A stretch of 64,000 bases of DNA from Alteromonas sp. 1_MG-2023 (GTDB taxonomy: Bacteria > Pseudomonadota > Gammaproteobacteria > Enterobacterales > Alteromonadaceae). The stretch lies in the NCBI RefSeq assembly GCF_030547075.1, contig NZ_JAUOQH010000016.1, positions 33,393-97,392 on the forward strand, read 5' to 3'. The notes beneath the pieces were generated by a model that was given only the letters and a program-made list of their open reading frames with translations, made no database searches and was not told where the DNA came from. This document shows positions 16,662-26,161 of this stretch, one piece after another (within the stretch, counting starts at the first letter, position 1; every line of letters starts with the position of its first letter). The position numbers were made by a program, and so were the translations under genes.

Positions 16662-17996
16662 ATGGTAAGTGCAAAGGAAAAAATTGCCTACGGGTTAGGC
16701 GATACGGCAAGCAATTTTATATTTCAAACTGTCATGCTGTTTTTGACATTTTATTATACTGACGTTGTTGGAATATCTGCAGCAGCAGTAGGTAGCATGT
16801 TCTTACTGGTACGGGTATTTGATGCCGTCACCGACCCCTTGATGGGCTCGCTAGCGGATAGAACCAAAACCCGATGGGGCGCCTATCGGCCTTATTTGTT
16901 ATGGCTAGCCTTACCTTTTGCGCTATGCAGCGTGCTGGCGTTTACCTCGCCAGAATGGCTTACCGAAGACGGTAAGCTCTATTATGCATTTATCACTTAT
17001 GCCTTGTTGATGATCATGTATACCGCCATCAACATTCCTTATTCTGCATTAGGCGGCGTGTTAAGTGCCGACGCCTCAGAACGAGTATCAATACAATCTT
17101 ACCGGTTTGTTTTCGCTATGGGCGGCGGTTTGCTGGTGACGTCGTTTATGCTGCCATTAGTTGATTACCTAGGTGATGGCAACGAAGCCCTAGGGTATCA
17201 GCGGGCCATGATAGTCATGAGTGCGGTAGGCATGGTGTTATTTTTACTCTGTTTTGCTGGCACCAAAGAGCGTGTTAAGCCTGCGAATGAAACTCCCGCA
17301 CCTTATAAAACTCAGTTAGCCGCTATCTGGCAGAACGATCAGTGCCGTGTACTTTGCGTAGTGGCCATTGTGCTATTAACTGGCATGGTCATGCGTAATA
17401 CCTTAGCGCTGTACTACGTGAAATACGTATTGCAGCGTCCTGAATCGGCAACGCTGTTTGTAACTGCTGGTATGGTGGGCAGTATTATTGGGTGTGCATT
17501 GGCCAATCCGGTCACCAAACGATTCTGTAAAATTAAGGTATACACGTGGCTTCAACTTGCCAGCGCCGCTGTGTGCCTTGTCAACTTTTTTGTACCTTAT
17601 AACGCATGGTTCGCGGCTATTGCATTGCACTTTCTGTGGGGGCTTTTGTTGCAAATGGCTACGCCATTGCTGTGGGCAAAAATAGCTGACGTGGTGGATT
17701 ATGGTGAAGACAAAACCGGCCTTCGCATGACAGGGTTAACCTATTCAACTGTGGTGTTCTTTATTAAAGTTGGGTTGGCCTTAGGGGGAGCATTAGCTGG
17801 CTGGCTATTGGCATCAGTTAATTATCAACCTGATTCATTTTCACCGGATGTGGCTAAAGGTATAGTGGCGTTATTTTGTATTGGGCCCGCAATTGCATCA
17901 ATAGGTGTTGCGATTATTATGCGCTGGTATACATTAGATAATCAAAAAATGACGGCAATTCAGCAGCGACTTGGATTGGCCGCCAGCGATGCGTAG
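16662..17996 (+). CDS. GPH-family sugar:cation symporter
   Basis: The ATG at 16662 follows GGTGAAG, giving 444 residues and about twelve membrane segments. An upstream GTG at 16653 lies inside that ribosome site. The N-terminal KEKIAYGLGDTASNFIFQ and RVFDAVTDPLMGSLADRTKTRWGAYRPYLLW are hallmarks of the glycoside-pentoside-hexuronide family (MelB/XynB type). It should bring intact disaccharides or short beta-glucosides into the cytoplasm with Na+ or H+, feeding the GH1 enzyme encoded just upstream. Regulation by the adjacent LacI protein is likely. The precise sugar is inferred. Confidence 0.88.
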   Translation: MVSAKEKIAYGLGDTASNFIFQTVMLFLTFYYTDVVGISAAAVGSMFLLVRVFDAVTDPLMGSLADRTKTRWGAYRPYLLWLALPFALCSVLAFTSPEWLTEDGKLYYAFITYALLMIMYTAINIPYSALGGVLSADASERVSIQSYRFVFAMGGGLLVTSFMLPLVDYLGDGNEALGYQRAMIVMSAVGMVLFLLCFAGTKERVKPANETPAPYKTQLAAIWQNDQCRVLCVVAIVLLTGMVMRNTLALYYVKYVLQRPESATLFVTAGMVGSIIGCALANPVTKRFCKIKVYTWLQLASAAVCLVNFFVPYNAWFAAIALHFLWGLLLQMATPLLWAKIADVVDYGEDKTGLRMTGLTYSTVVFFIKVGLALGGALAGWLLASVNYQPDSFSPDVAKGIVALFCIGPAIASIGVAIIMRWYTLDNQKMTAIQQRLGLAASDA

Positions 17997-18064
17997 CTCG
18001 CACCGTAATTTATAAGTTCGCACAGCAAGGATATCGCAGCGCGTACGCGCGCCGTTAATGCTCT

Positions 18065-19066
18065 ATGGTAACAATTAAGCAAGTCAGTGAATTAGCCGGC
18101 GTGTCGTCAGCTACCGTATCTCGGGTTATCAACGACACAGATACCGTAAAAGAAAAAACCCGCCAACAAGTGCTTGATGCCATGGAGAAGCTTGGTTATC
18201 GACACAATGTAATAGCGGCTTCTCTTGCATCTAATAAAACTCACACCGTTGGGTATGTTGTACCTGAATTACATGGTTCATTCTTTGGCGCTATGATGGC
18301 TGGCTCGGAAAAAATCCTTAGGCAAGCCAAAAAGCATATGTTTGTGGTCACCGGGCACAGTGACGAAGCGTTAGAGAAAAAAGAGATTGAAGCCTTATTA
18401 AGCCGTCGCTGCGACGCGCTTATTTTGCACGTTGAAGCGGTAAGTGACGATTACCTTATCGACCTTGCCAGCCAAGATGTTCCTATTGTTGTTGTGAATC
18501 GTTACATAGAAGCTATTGGCGAAAAATGTATTAGCCTAGACAACGTTTTAGGCGGGTACTTAGCCACTAAACACCTTATCGATTTGGGTCATACCCAAAT
18601 TGCCTATGCAGCTGGTGCATTGTTTAAAGCTGATGGTATTAACCGTTTAACCGGGCATAAAAAAGCTTTAGAAGAAGCAAGGTTTCATTTTGATGAAGAC
18701 ACCGTTGCAGAAGGTAATTTCCAAGCCTTTTCAGGCGAAAAATGTGTTGATGAATTGCTAGAAAGAAATGTGAATTTCAGCGCCATAGCCTGTGCTAATG
18801 ATGAAATGGCATCAGGTGCTATTAATGCGCTTAGAAAGCACGGGAAACGGGTACCAGAAGACATATCCGTGATTGGCTTCGATAATGTTGATTTTGCGAG
18901 TTATTTAACCCCAAAACTCACCACCGTTAATTACCCTGTACGTGATATTGGTGCCATGGCTGCCCGCTGGATTTTAAATCAAGCGTACGGAGATTCGAAA
19001 ATGACCATGGAACACATTCTATCCCCCAAATTAATTATCAGAGGTACCACGAGAGAGTGTGAGTAA
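18065..19066 (+). CDS. LacI-family transcriptional regulator of the beta-glucoside locus
   Basis: This 333-residue protein has the LacI DNA-binding helix-turn-helix at 3-48 (IKQVSELAGVSSATVSRVIN, hinge around RHNVIAASLAS). A periplasmic-binding-protein-like effector domain follows (about 60-333), with the dimer/effector signature IACANDEMASGAINALRKHG and ISVIGFDNVDFASYLTPKLTTV. It closes the GH1-symporter operon. The AAGCGCTT-core operators before the permease, receptor and GH1 genes are the natural candidates for its sites. It resembles the BglR-type regulators described in Alteromonadales. The ribosome site is weak. A perfect GCGCGTACGCGC palindrome at 18039-18050 lies just before it. Confidence 0.88.
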   Translation: MVTIKQVSELAGVSSATVSRVINDTDTVKEKTRQQVLDAMEKLGYRHNVIAASLASNKTHTVGYVVPELHGSFFGAMMAGSEKILRQAKKHMFVVTGHSDEALEKKEIEALLSRRCDALILHVEAVSDDYLIDLASQDVPIVVVNRYIEAIGEKCISLDNVLGGYLATKHLIDLGHTQIAYAAGALFKADGINRLTGHKKALEEARFHFDEDTVAEGNFQAFSGEKCVDELLERNVNFSAIACANDEMASGAINALRKHGKRVPEDISVIGFDNVDFASYLTPKLTTVNYPVRDIGAMAARWILNQAYGDSKMTMEHILSPKLIIRGTTRECE

Positions 19067-19145
19067 ATTCATCCGACGACGAAGGATGACCTGTCACTTT
19101 TTTCTGTTATTCTAAATCAAATTCTAATAATAAATCGGTAACTCT

Positions 19146-20228
19146 ATGTTCGTTTCTCGCAGTAAGTACTTAGAAAAAGAGTCTCAAGCCTCTAAACTTG
19201 AAGGTCGCTATCAAGCTGCTTTGGATAAAATATCTGCATTGGAATCTGAAAATGCACAGCTAAACCAGCAAGTTGCCGATTTAACTCAAGCTGCTAAACA
19301 CAAACAAGATGACGTGGTTACTCGTTGCTTGGTTAACGCTTTCAATCAAGTTGAAGGAATTAGAGAAACCGTCTTAGGCTCCTACCAAAAAATTAGTTCC
19401 GAAAACCAATCCATATCAGATATCAATGTATTGTTTGAAGAGTCTTCTCAGGTACTAAGTAAAATCGTGAAAGACATGAGTGGCTTAAATACCCAAATGG
19501 TAAGCATGAGCGAGCGTATTTCAGGGTTATCCACAACGGCAGATAATATTAATAAATTTGTTTCTACCATTACCAGTATATCCGACCAAACCAACCTACT
19601 GGCATTAAATGCTGCGATTGAAGCTGCTCGAGCGGGTGATGCTGGCCGTGGCTTCAGCGTAGTGGCCGATGAAGTGCGTGCATTGGCGACAGAAACGAAT
19701 AAATCTGCCACCGAAGTATCTGAATTAGTTAATGATATTATTCAGTCTACGGCTAAAGCGGTTTCGGGCGTTAACGAACTCAGAGGTAATAACGAAGAGT
19801 TGGAAGAGGGAATTAGTACTCTTAATAGCGGTTATGAAACCATGGTTTCTCACTGCGACAGCATGAAATCTACAATAAGTGAAGGATCGCTAACTGCCTT
19901 TATTCAAACCGTTAAGCTCGATCATGTGGTGTGGAAATCGGATATTTACGCGGTTTTATTTGGTTATAGCGATAAAAAAGCAAATGAATTTGCTGATCAT
20001 GCAAGTTGCAGATTAGGCCTGTGGTACAGCGAAAATAAGGGTACTAGTATTGGTAAATCTGCCGCCTTTAGGGAATTAGAAACACCTCATGCTGCAGTTC
20101 ATCGTGCAGGTGTTGCGGCTATCAGTGCAAAAGTCGAGGGCGATACTTATACGTTGGAATCTAAAATCACTGAGATGGAACGGGCAAGTGAAAAAGTGAT
20201 GATTTTACTAGATAGAATATCTAGCTAA
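19146..20228 (+). CDS. Soluble methyl-accepting chemoreceptor with C-terminal CZB zinc domain
   Basis: This 360-residue chemotaxis receptor has no membrane segment. A coiled coil (about 10-60) leads into the signalling domain with the CheA/CheW-binding tip [20 protein letters not shown] (146-165). The C-terminal chemoreceptor zinc-binding (CZB) domain keeps the 3His/1Cys set: H260 (LDHVVWK), C288 (SCRLGLW), and H315 and H319 (PHAAVH). Their spacing agrees with known CZB domains. Proteins of this plan (H. pylori TlpD) are cytoplasmic sensors reported to react to reactive oxygen or chlorine species or to zinc. It stands alone, 79 bp after lacI, before an Aer-like receptor gene. Confidence 0.88.
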   Translation: MFVSRSKYLEKESQASKLEGRYQAALDKISALESENAQLNQQVADLTQAAKHKQDDVVTRCLVNAFNQVEGIRETVLGSYQKISSENQSISDINVLFEESSQVLSKIVKDMSGLNTQMVSMSERISGLSTTADNINKFVSTITSISDQTNLLALNAAIEAARAGDAGRGFSVVADEVRALATETNKSATEVSELVNDIIQSTAKAVSGVNELRGNNEELEEGISTLNSGYETMVSHCDSMKSTISEGSLTAFIQTVKLDHVVWKSDIYAVLFGYSDKKANEFADHASCRLGLWYSENKGTSIGKSAAFRELETPHAAVHRAGVAAISAKVEGDTYTLESKITEMERASEKVMILLDRISS

Positions 20229-20435
20229 CCGTCGTCTTTGTAGAGTTTTAGTTTTTTCATCTTTTAACCCTGAGTTTTACGCGTTTCCCTTGTTGCTTCT
20301 TACAGATGAAATTTATTTCTTTTACTACTTTAGTATGCATTTTGGCAGCAATGTTCTACGCTTCTAAATACTAGCTAGGAATAGATTTTTTCCTACCCAC
20401 TGTTTTTAAAGCCGCTATTTTAATGGATGTTATTA

Positions 20436-22016
20436 GTGAAGAAAAACCAATCTTTCACTCAGCGTGAATACAAATTTCCACCCCATTATCGCCTGATATC
20501 TTCTACCGATAAACGTGGCGTTATACGCCATTGTAATGATGAGTTCGTAGAGGCTAGCGGTTATGAAAGGGAGGATCTAATCGGTAAAAACCACAACGTC
20601 ATTAGGCATCCCGATATGCCATCTAGCGTATTTAAGGAAATGTGGCGTACACTTGAGTCTGGAGATAGTTGGGTAGGGCTGGTTAAAAATCGTAGAGAAA
20701 ATGGTGATCATTATTGGGTATCGGCATTTGTAACACCTATTTACGAAGAAGGTTCAGTCGTTGGCTACGAGTCGGTAAGAGTGCCCGCTACAGACGAAAA
20801 AATTGCGCGAGCATCGGCTATGTATGAAAGGCTTTCTGCCGGCAAACCACCAATACCTTTTTCTACAAAACTTAGCCAAGCAGTCTCGCCAATGTTACCT
20901 ACGATAGTAGTCAGTTTATTATTGCTGGTGGCAATTGGGTTCACTGGGGGTTTAATACCACTGGGCATTACGTTTGTTGCACTAACCATTATGACATGTT
21001 GGCAGTGGGCTAAGAATCGAAGTTATTGGCAGAAGTTTCTTTTGCTTAGCCCCGCAAGCTACAGTAATGGGTTAGTTGCCCAAACCTACTATGACGATGT
21101 TGACTACATTGCCCAAGCCAAGCTTGCTTTAGGGTGCGAACTAGCTCGTACCCGCACCGCACTAGCGCGTATTCAAGATGCGTCGAATGAATTAGAAGAT
21201 ATATCTGGTACAACACATAGCCAGGCACAGCTAACGAGCAAAACCATTATTCAGCAAAATCTTGCTACCCAGCAAATAGCCACCGCAATAACTCAAATGA
21301 GTCAGGCTATTCAGGAAGTCGCTGAACGGGTTGAAAGCAATGCGATGAGTGCTAAAACCGCCGCTACCAACGTACAGATGGGGAACGACAAGGCCGAAGA
21401 AGCGATGCAGGCCATACTGTCGCTCAAAAGTGCGGTAGAATCTATTTCAGATACCGTTACAGAGCTTGCTCAATCGACCAGTGATATTGGTGAGGCAGCG
21501 AGCATCATTTCTAGCATTGCCGATCAAACCAACCTTCTTGCGTTAAATGCAGCGATAGAAGCCGCACGTGCTGGCGAGCAAGGTAGAGGCTTTGCCGTTG
21601 TAGCTGACGAGGTACGCACTCTCGCATCTAAAACCCGAGTATCTACTGATAAAATTCACAACATTATTCAAGAACTTGTTGATAGAACAGAACGCGCGGT
21701 AAGAGTGTCGTCGGAAGGCTTGGTTTCAGCAGAACATGGCAGTGCCATTGTGGAAGAAACCAGAGGCGCGCTACAAGAAATTAATAATGCGGTTAGTGGT
21801 ATAGCCTCTGCCACGGTTGAAATGTCTTCAGCGGTTGAACAGCAAAGCACTGTGGCCGAACATATAAACCAGCAACTTGTTGATGTCTCTGCTAGCGCAG
21901 AAGAAACTCAAAAATCGTCTGAAGCATCGCTTAAAGTAAGCCATGACCTACGTGATACGGTTAACCAAGTGAATGGCTTAATTACGCGCTTTAATACAGA
22001 TAAGCGAACGAGTTAA
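20436..22016 (+). CDS. Aer-like PAS-domain methyl-accepting chemoreceptor
   Basis: The GTG at 20436 (GGAT at 20425-20428) gives [12 protein letters not shown], the usual Aer N-terminus; an ATG at 20427 would add three residues. The PAS domain spans about 18-118, with [19 protein letters not shown] and the [17 protein letters not shown] segment, and probably binds FAD or haem. Two hydrophobic segments (about 153-170 and 173-191) are followed by a HAMP-like linker and a signalling domain with [20 protein letters not shown]. The 526-residue product should link redox or oxygen state to swimming. No che genes are adjacent. Confidence 0.87.
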   Translation: MKKNQSFTQREYKFPPHYRLISSTDKRGVIRHCNDEFVEASGYEREDLIGKNHNVIRHPDMPSSVFKEMWRTLESGDSWVGLVKNRRENGDHYWVSAFVTPIYEEGSVVGYESVRVPATDEKIARASAMYERLSAGKPPIPFSTKLSQAVSPMLPTIVVSLLLLVAIGFTGGLIPLGITFVALTIMTCWQWAKNRSYWQKFLLLSPASYSNGLVAQTYYDDVDYIAQAKLALGCELARTRTALARIQDASNELEDISGTTHSQAQLTSKTIIQQNLATQQIATAITQMSQAIQEVAERVESNAMSAKTAATNVQMGNDKAEEAMQAILSLKSAVESISDTVTELAQSTSDIGEAASIISSIADQTNLLALNAAIEAARAGEQGRGFAVVADEVRTLASKTRVSTDKIHNIIQELVDRTERAVRVSSEGLVSAEHGSAIVEETRGALQEINNAVSGIASATVEMSSAVEQQSTVAEHINQQLVDVSASAEETQKSSEASLKVSHDLRDTVNQVNGLITRFNTDKRTS

Positions 22017-22052
22017 CTATTATTTAATCATGTTACAGCGTAACGGCTCTTA

Positions 22053-22086
22053 TGTAGAACGTGCTTCATGTGAAGCTGGTTCTACA
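22053..22086. repeat. Two-tier palindromic hairpin between convergent genes
   Basis: TGTAGAAC (22053-22060) pairs with GTTCTACA (22079-22086), and inside it GCTTCA pairs with TGAAGC around a TG. No T-run follows on either strand. It may be a factor-dependent terminator or an isolated palindromic repeat between the chemoreceptor gene and yebG. Confidence 0.6.
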
Positions 22087-22121
22087 TCAAGGTTGCCGCG
22101 CTTCAACCTATACGTTTTAGC

Positions 22122-22409
22122 CTATCCGTTGGCTTTAAGCTTTACGACTTCGGCGGTTTCATCCTCCAACACGCTTTGCGCAGTCGCGCCTTTAAATATT
22201 TTACTCACCTTTTCCTTATTCTTAGACAGCATAATAGTGAGTTCTTCAATAAGGCTATCATCAATACCTAAGCCTTTTGCTTGAATATATTCAGCGAGGT
22301 TATCAGCAGCGTCCAGCATCTTATCGTATTGGTCTGCTTCTTTTTTATCGGTAGTTACCAATTTTTCTACCCCTTTGTGCGTAACAACATACTGTGTGGT
22401 AATGGCCAT
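22122..22409 (-). CDS. yebG: YebG family SOS-regulated protein
   Basis: The ATG at 22409 has AGGGG seven bases before it and gives a 95-residue protein beginning MAITTQYVVTHKGVEKL. A longer frame to 22439 overlaps that ribosome site and is rejected. The KKEADQYDKMLDAADNL segment (about 22-38) is the YebG signature; E. coli YebG is also about 96 residues. YebG is a small DNA-damage-inducible protein of uncertain biochemical function. A LexA box 48 bp upstream supports SOS control. It is convergent with the Aer-like receptor gene and monocistronic. Confidence 0.88.
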   Translation of the reverse strand: MAITTQYVVTHKGVEKLVTTDKKEADQYDKMLDAADNLAEYIQAKGLGIDDSLIEELTIMLSKNKEKVSKIFKGATAQSVLEDETAEVVKLKANG

Positions 22410-22456
22410 GGTAGGTCCCCTTAAATAAATAGACAACAAAACTGTACATTATATAA

Positions 22457-22472
22457 CTGGATAAATAAACAG
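22457..22472 (-). promoter_or_regulatory. LexA (SOS) box of yebG
   Basis: CTGGATAAATAAACAG fits CTG-N10-CAG. Against CTGT-N8-ACAG it has one mismatch (CTGG). It lies 48-63 bp upstream of the yebG start, in the expected promoter position. Confidence 0.75.
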
Positions 22473-22754
22473 TATTTGCAGTTTTTTGATTTTATTTTTC
22501 TACAACTTAAGTATAGTGACCAAGTACGCTTAGATATATTTTAAGAACGTACGTTGGAAAACAGCTTTCACATCGCCACGTCTATATTCAAAAATTTACC
22601 GGCTTCGTTCACATTGGTTACCGTTTTTAGCTAACAACACAGCCACGAAGAACAGTAAATTTATCACTAGGCACAAGAATCTTTCTTGCTAGAGCGTGAA
22701 ATCGAGTGCCGAAAATCGGCGTGATTTAGGTGACTTAGATACGAAGAGGATGTA

Positions 22755-23930
22755 ATGAATTCTTCCATTGAGCGAGATATTCGCACTATTCAATCGATAG
22801 AAGCTGTTCCACATATAATGAAAATGTTGTCCGATGTGACTGGCCTTCGCTTTATTTGTGTCGCCCGCGTAACAGAAGATAATTGGACCATGTGCGCTGT
22901 GCTCGACCAGGTAAACTTTAATTTAATACCTGGCGATGAACTCGATATCAAAACTACCTTCTGTAACCAAGTTAGAAAATCCACTAAAGCAATAATGATT
23001 GAGCACGCTAAAGAAGATACCGTATATCGCGAAAGCGAAATACCTATCATGTATGGCTTCGAGAGTTACTTTTCTTACCCCATTTACAATAAAAACGGTG
23101 ACTTTTTCGGTACGCTTTGTGGCTTAGATCCGCTTCCAACCATTTTGAAAACAGAGAAAATCAAAAACCAAATTAAGTCTTTTGCTGAATTGATTTCAAG
23201 ACAAATGGAAGTTGATGATCGCCTAACGGCAGCTGAAACTAATTTAGTTAGTGAACAAGCTTCAGCAAAACTGCGTGAACAATACATTGCCATTTTAGGG
23301 CATGATTTAAGAACGCCTTTGTCAGCGCTAAAAATGGGCGTAGATTTCTTAGTAGATCATGTAAGCGATGCAACATCGCAAAAAGTACTGACCCGAATGG
23401 ACAATAGTGCAAAGCGCATGACCCGACTTATTAGCGACGTGATGGATTTTACGCACGGGCAAATGGGGAAGGGAATTCAATTAAATGTTAAGCCACTGAG
23501 TCATTTAGATGAAGTACTGCTGCACACAGTATCTGAGCTAGCTAGCCTACATTTTGAGCGAGACATACAAGCAGATATTAATATAACGGGCACGTTTGCC
23601 TGTGATGCAGAGCGTGTTAGTCAATTACTCTCTAATTTGCTGATTAACGCCATTGTGCACGGTGACAGCACCAAACCTATAAATGTCATAGCAAAGGTTC
23701 AAGAAAGTATCCTTTGTTTGAGTGTCGCTAACGGCGGTACGCCAATTGGTTCAGATATGATTGATAAACTGTTTCACCCTTTTTGGCGAGACGAAAAAAA
23801 CAAACAGACTGGTGGTTTGGGGTTAGGTTTATTTATTGCGTCTCAAATTGCGGAAGCACACCGTGGCACATTAATGGTTTGCTCTGACGAAAATGAAACG
23901 AAATTTACCTTTGAAGCAAGGTTATTATAG
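22755..23930 (+). CDS. GAF-domain sensor histidine kinase
   Basis: This 391-residue soluble kinase starts after GAGGATGTA. A GAF domain (about 15-150) has FSYPIYNKNGDFFGTLCGLDP. The dimerisation/phosphoacceptor helix contains GHDLRTPLSALK with the phosphorylatable His near 178. The ATPase domain has the N-box LLINAIVHGD and the G-box GGLGLGLFIASQIAEAHRG. No membrane segment is present, so it senses something cytoplasmic. No response regulator gene lies beside it, making it an orphan. A terminator overlaps its stop codon. The signal is unknown. Confidence 0.87.
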   Translation: MNSSIERDIRTIQSIEAVPHIMKMLSDVTGLRFICVARVTEDNWTMCAVLDQVNFNLIPGDELDIKTTFCNQVRKSTKAIMIEHAKEDTVYRESEIPIMYGFESYFSYPIYNKNGDFFGTLCGLDPLPTILKTEKIKNQIKSFAELISRQMEVDDRLTAAETNLVSEQASAKLREQYIAILGHDLRTPLSALKMGVDFLVDHVSDATSQKVLTRMDNSAKRMTRLISDVMDFTHGQMGKGIQLNVKPLSHLDEVLLHTVSELASLHFERDIQADINITGTFACDAERVSQLLSNLLINAIVHGDSTKPINVIAKVQESILCLSVANGGTPIGSDMIDKLFHPFWRDEKNKQTGGLGLGLFIASQIAEAHRGTLMVCSDENETKFTFEARLL

Positions 23931-23955
23931 CAAAGCGTGCCGCTTTGCTATTTTT
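23928..23955 (+). terminator. Terminator overlapping the kinase stop codon
   Basis: TAGCAAAGCG (23928-23937), loop TGC, CGCTTTGCTA (23941-23950), then TTTTT. The TAG stop codon is the first part of the stem. Confidence 0.85.
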
Positions 23956-24056
23956 AACCCTTTAGATTTCTACTTTTCAAAATAAGCTTATCTTGCTCAA
24001 TTCCTAGGTTTTTTGCCCTTCATCTAAGTACCAAGTATTTATCCGATGATTAATGC

Positions 24057-24085
24057 TTGTACAAAACTTGGCGTATGCGTATAAT
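24057..24085 (+). promoter_or_regulatory. Sigma-70 promoter of the rpsF operon
   Basis: TTGTAC (24057-24062) is followed after exactly 17 bp by TATAAT (24080-24085), 87 bp before rpsF. A GC-rich GCGCGCC discriminator follows, as is usual for ribosomal and stringently controlled promoters. Confidence 0.82.
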
Positions 24086-24171
24086 GCGCGCCCTTACAGC
24101 CACCCTAACTAGGTTCCTTGTCTCTATACAGTCTGGCTGTACTGTCGAGGCTACAACCGTAAGGAGCAATA

Positions 24172-24570
24172 ATGCGTCATTACGAAATCGTATTTATGGT
24201 TCACCCTGATCAGAGTGAACAAGTACCTGGTATGATCGAACGTTATACCACTATTCTTAAGCAAAACGATGGTCAGATTCATCGTTTAGAAGATTGGGGC
24301 CGTCGTCAATTGGCATACCCAATTGAAAAGCTGCACAAAGCCCACTATGTATTGATCAATGCTGAAGCGACTGCTGAAGCTGTTGACGAGCTGGAAAATG
24401 CTTTCCGCTACAACGACGTTATCTTACGTAACATGGTAATGCGCACTAAAAACGCTGTAACCGAGCCTTCTCCTATGACTAAAGAAGAGCGTCGTGAGCG
24501 TCGTGACGATTCTGCACCTCGTACAGAGCGCGCAGAAAGAAGACCTGAATCCACTGAAGATAACGCTTAA
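24172..24570 (+). CDS. rpsF: 30S ribosomal protein bS6
   Basis: This 132-residue protein of the small subunit platform pairs with S18. The start follows AAGGAG. The bS6 fold is clear: [19 protein letters not shown], then [22 protein letters not shown] (about 42-63), and [15 protein letters not shown]. The C-terminal tail after about residue 105 is charged and rich in Arg and Glu, as in gammaproteobacteria, where glutamates may be added. It is the first gene of rpsF-rpsR-rplI, 11 bp before rpsR. The priB gene usually found here in Enterobacteria is absent. Confidence 0.97.
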   Translation: MRHYEIVFMVHPDQSEQVPGMIERYTTILKQNDGQIHRLEDWGRRQLAYPIEKLHKAHYVLINAEATAEAVDELENAFRYNDVILRNMVMRTKNAVTEPSPMTKEERRERRDDSAPRTERAERRPESTEDNA

Positions 24571-24581
24571 GGAGATCACCC

Positions 24582-24809
24582 ATGGCTCGTTTTTTCAGAC
24601 GTCGTAAATTCTGCCGTTTCACTGCAGATGGTGTGACTGAAATCGATTATAAAGATATCGCTACTCTTAAGAATTATATCACAGAGAGCGGTAAGATTGT
24701 CCCTAGCCGTATCACTGGTACAAGCGCAAAATATCAGCGTCAGCTGTCTTCTGCGATTAAGCGCGCACGTTTTCTTGCGTTGCTTCCGTACACTGATTCA
24801 CACAAGTAA
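24582..24809 (+). CDS. rpsR: 30S ribosomal protein bS18
   Basis: This 75-residue basic protein begins [17 protein letters not shown] and has the conserved [19 protein letters not shown] and [13 protein letters not shown]. It binds S6 on the 30S platform near the mRNA exit. The ribosome site AGGAGATCACCC lies just after the rpsF stop. Length equals the E. coli protein. It is cotranscribed with rpsF and rplI. Confidence 0.97.
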   Translation: MARFFRRRKFCRFTADGVTEIDYKDIATLKNYITESGKIVPSRITGTSAKYQRQLSSAIKRARFLALLPYTDSHK

Positions 24810-24835
24810 TTTGGCGTAATTAAGGGGTAGTTAAG

Positions 24836-25288
24836 ATGAACATCATCCTACTAGATAAAGTCGCCAATCTTGGCGGTCTGGGCGACCAAGTAGCTGTTAA
24901 AGCTGGTTACGCTCGTAATTTCCTGTTTCCACAGGGTAAAGCAGTTCCTGCAACTAAAGCGAACGTTGAAAAGTTTGAAGCACGTCGTGCTGAACTTGAA
25001 GCGAAAATCGCTGAGCAGCTTGATGCTGCTAATGCACGTGCTGAAAAACTAAATGAACTTGCAGAAGTAACTCTTGCGGCGCCAGCTGGCGACGAAGGTA
25101 AACTTTTCGGTTCTATCGGTACGCGTGACATTGCTGATGCAATCACTGCAGCTGGTGTTGAAGTAGCTAAAGCGGAAGTTAAACTTCCTACTGGCACACT
25201 TCGCGACACTGGCGAATATGACATCGACTTACAACTTCATTCTGATGTAACCACTTCTATTAAAGTGATCATCATTGCTGAAGCATAA
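24836..25288 (+). CDS. rplI: 50S ribosomal protein bL9
   Basis: This 150-residue protein of the L1-stalk base has the N-terminal rRNA-binding domain [34 protein letters not shown] sequence with the GYARN-L-P signature. A long connecting helix (about 42-75) and a C-terminal domain ending [10 protein letters not shown] follow. It ends the rpsF operon, and a strong terminator follows 16 bp later. In many bacteria dnaB follows rplI; here about 4 kb of other genes lie between. Confidence 0.97.
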   Translation: MNIILLDKVANLGGLGDQVAVKAGYARNFLFPQGKAVPATKANVEKFEARRAELEAKIAEQLDAANARAEKLNELAEVTLAAPAGDEGKLFGSIGTRDIADAITAAGVEVAKAEVKLPTGTLRDTGEYDIDLQLHSDVTTSIKVIIIAEA

Positions 25289-25303
25289 GCGCTGACGTAT
25301 ACG

Positions 25304-25332
25304 AAAAAACCGCTCTTATGAGCGGTTTTTTT
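25304..25332. terminator. Bidirectional terminator after rplI
   Basis: A-run, CCGCTC (25310-25315), loop TTAT, GAGCGG (25320-25325) and a run of seven T. It serves rplI and probably the convergent MOSC gene. Confidence 0.92.
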
Positions 25333-25382
25333 ATGTCTAAAATTTTTTATAGGCTGAAGTTTCCCGTTTTAGTATTTAAACG

Positions 25383-26030
25383 CTACTTTTCATGCTTCTT
25401 CACAATACGGGCGCACTTTTCACGCCATTCATCATCAATAGTCGTTAAATTTACCAGCTTAGCGGCCAACGCGGCATCGGTTTTAGTATGTGCGCATTGC
25501 ATGAGAGTTTGTACATTAACGGTGTTCTCATCTCTACTCACAAGCTCTACCGTATCGCCCACGTTAATCACACCAGTTTCTAATACGCGATAGTACCATC
25601 CGGTAATGCCTCGCTCGCCTACAAACCTATCTAGGTTTGGAATATTGAAGCGCTGGGATATTTTACTGCATGGTGCTCTGGGTGCACTAACTTGCAATAC
25701 AACTTCACCGAACTTCCATACGTCACCAATATACACGGTGGCGTCATCCATGCCATCTACACTAATGTTTTCACCAATAGTGCCAGGCGCAAATTCGCCG
25801 TCTGGAAAATGCTTTCGTAATGTGAAGTAATGAAGGGGGCTAAATTGATGCAAAACCTTTTCAGGGCCGCCATGAAGTTTTTTATTAGACTGTTGATCTT
25901 CATCGGTGGAATCAAGGTGAACCGTTAGCTGCGTAACGGCGCTTTTTACAATACTACTTGGTGCGCCGCGTGGACCAAGCGGATGGGGCTGGCCTGCGAA
26001 TAACGCGTCAACTTTTAAGGGTGAAGGCAT
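25383..26030 (-). CDS. yiiM: MOSC-domain protein, YiiM-like
   Basis: This 215-residue protein has an N-terminal MOSC beta-domain (about 1-150). It has GPRGAPSSIVK at the start, KLHGGPEKVLHQFS (about 51-64), and the conserved cysteine in SAPRAPCSKIS (about 118) that faces the molybdenum or sulfur ligand in relatives. A 3-alpha helical domain (about 165-213) follows, as in E. coli YiiM. YiiM reduces N-hydroxylated base analogues such as 6-N-hydroxylaminopurine using molybdenum cofactor. It stands alone, convergent with rplI. Start ATG at 26030. Confidence 0.85.
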   Translation of the reverse strand: MPSPLKVDALFAGQPHPLGPRGAPSSIVKSAVTQLTVHLDSTDEDQQSNKKLHGGPEKVLHQFSPLHYFTLRKHFPDGEFAPGTIGENISVDGMDDATVYIGDVWKFGEVVLQVSAPRAPCSKISQRFNIPNLDRFVGERGITGWYYRVLETGVINVGDTVELVSRDENTVNVQTLMQCAHTKTDAALAAKLVNLTTIDDEWREKCARIVKKHEK

Positions 26031-26161
26031 ACAAACTCCAAAAATAAGTTTTGCTAATTTAAACCTTTATCACATAGGGTACGACTAACCTTTCAACAAT
26101 AACAAGACGGTAAGCCGAAAATGTCGAAAAAAGTGGTTTACAGGAAAACAATGAGATTGTC

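Noticed and set aside
24086..24171. S6:S18-binding leader RNA before rpsF
   Set aside because: The leader has the right place and some hairpin potential (acagtctggctgt), but I could not match the conserved bulged CCG structure by eye.
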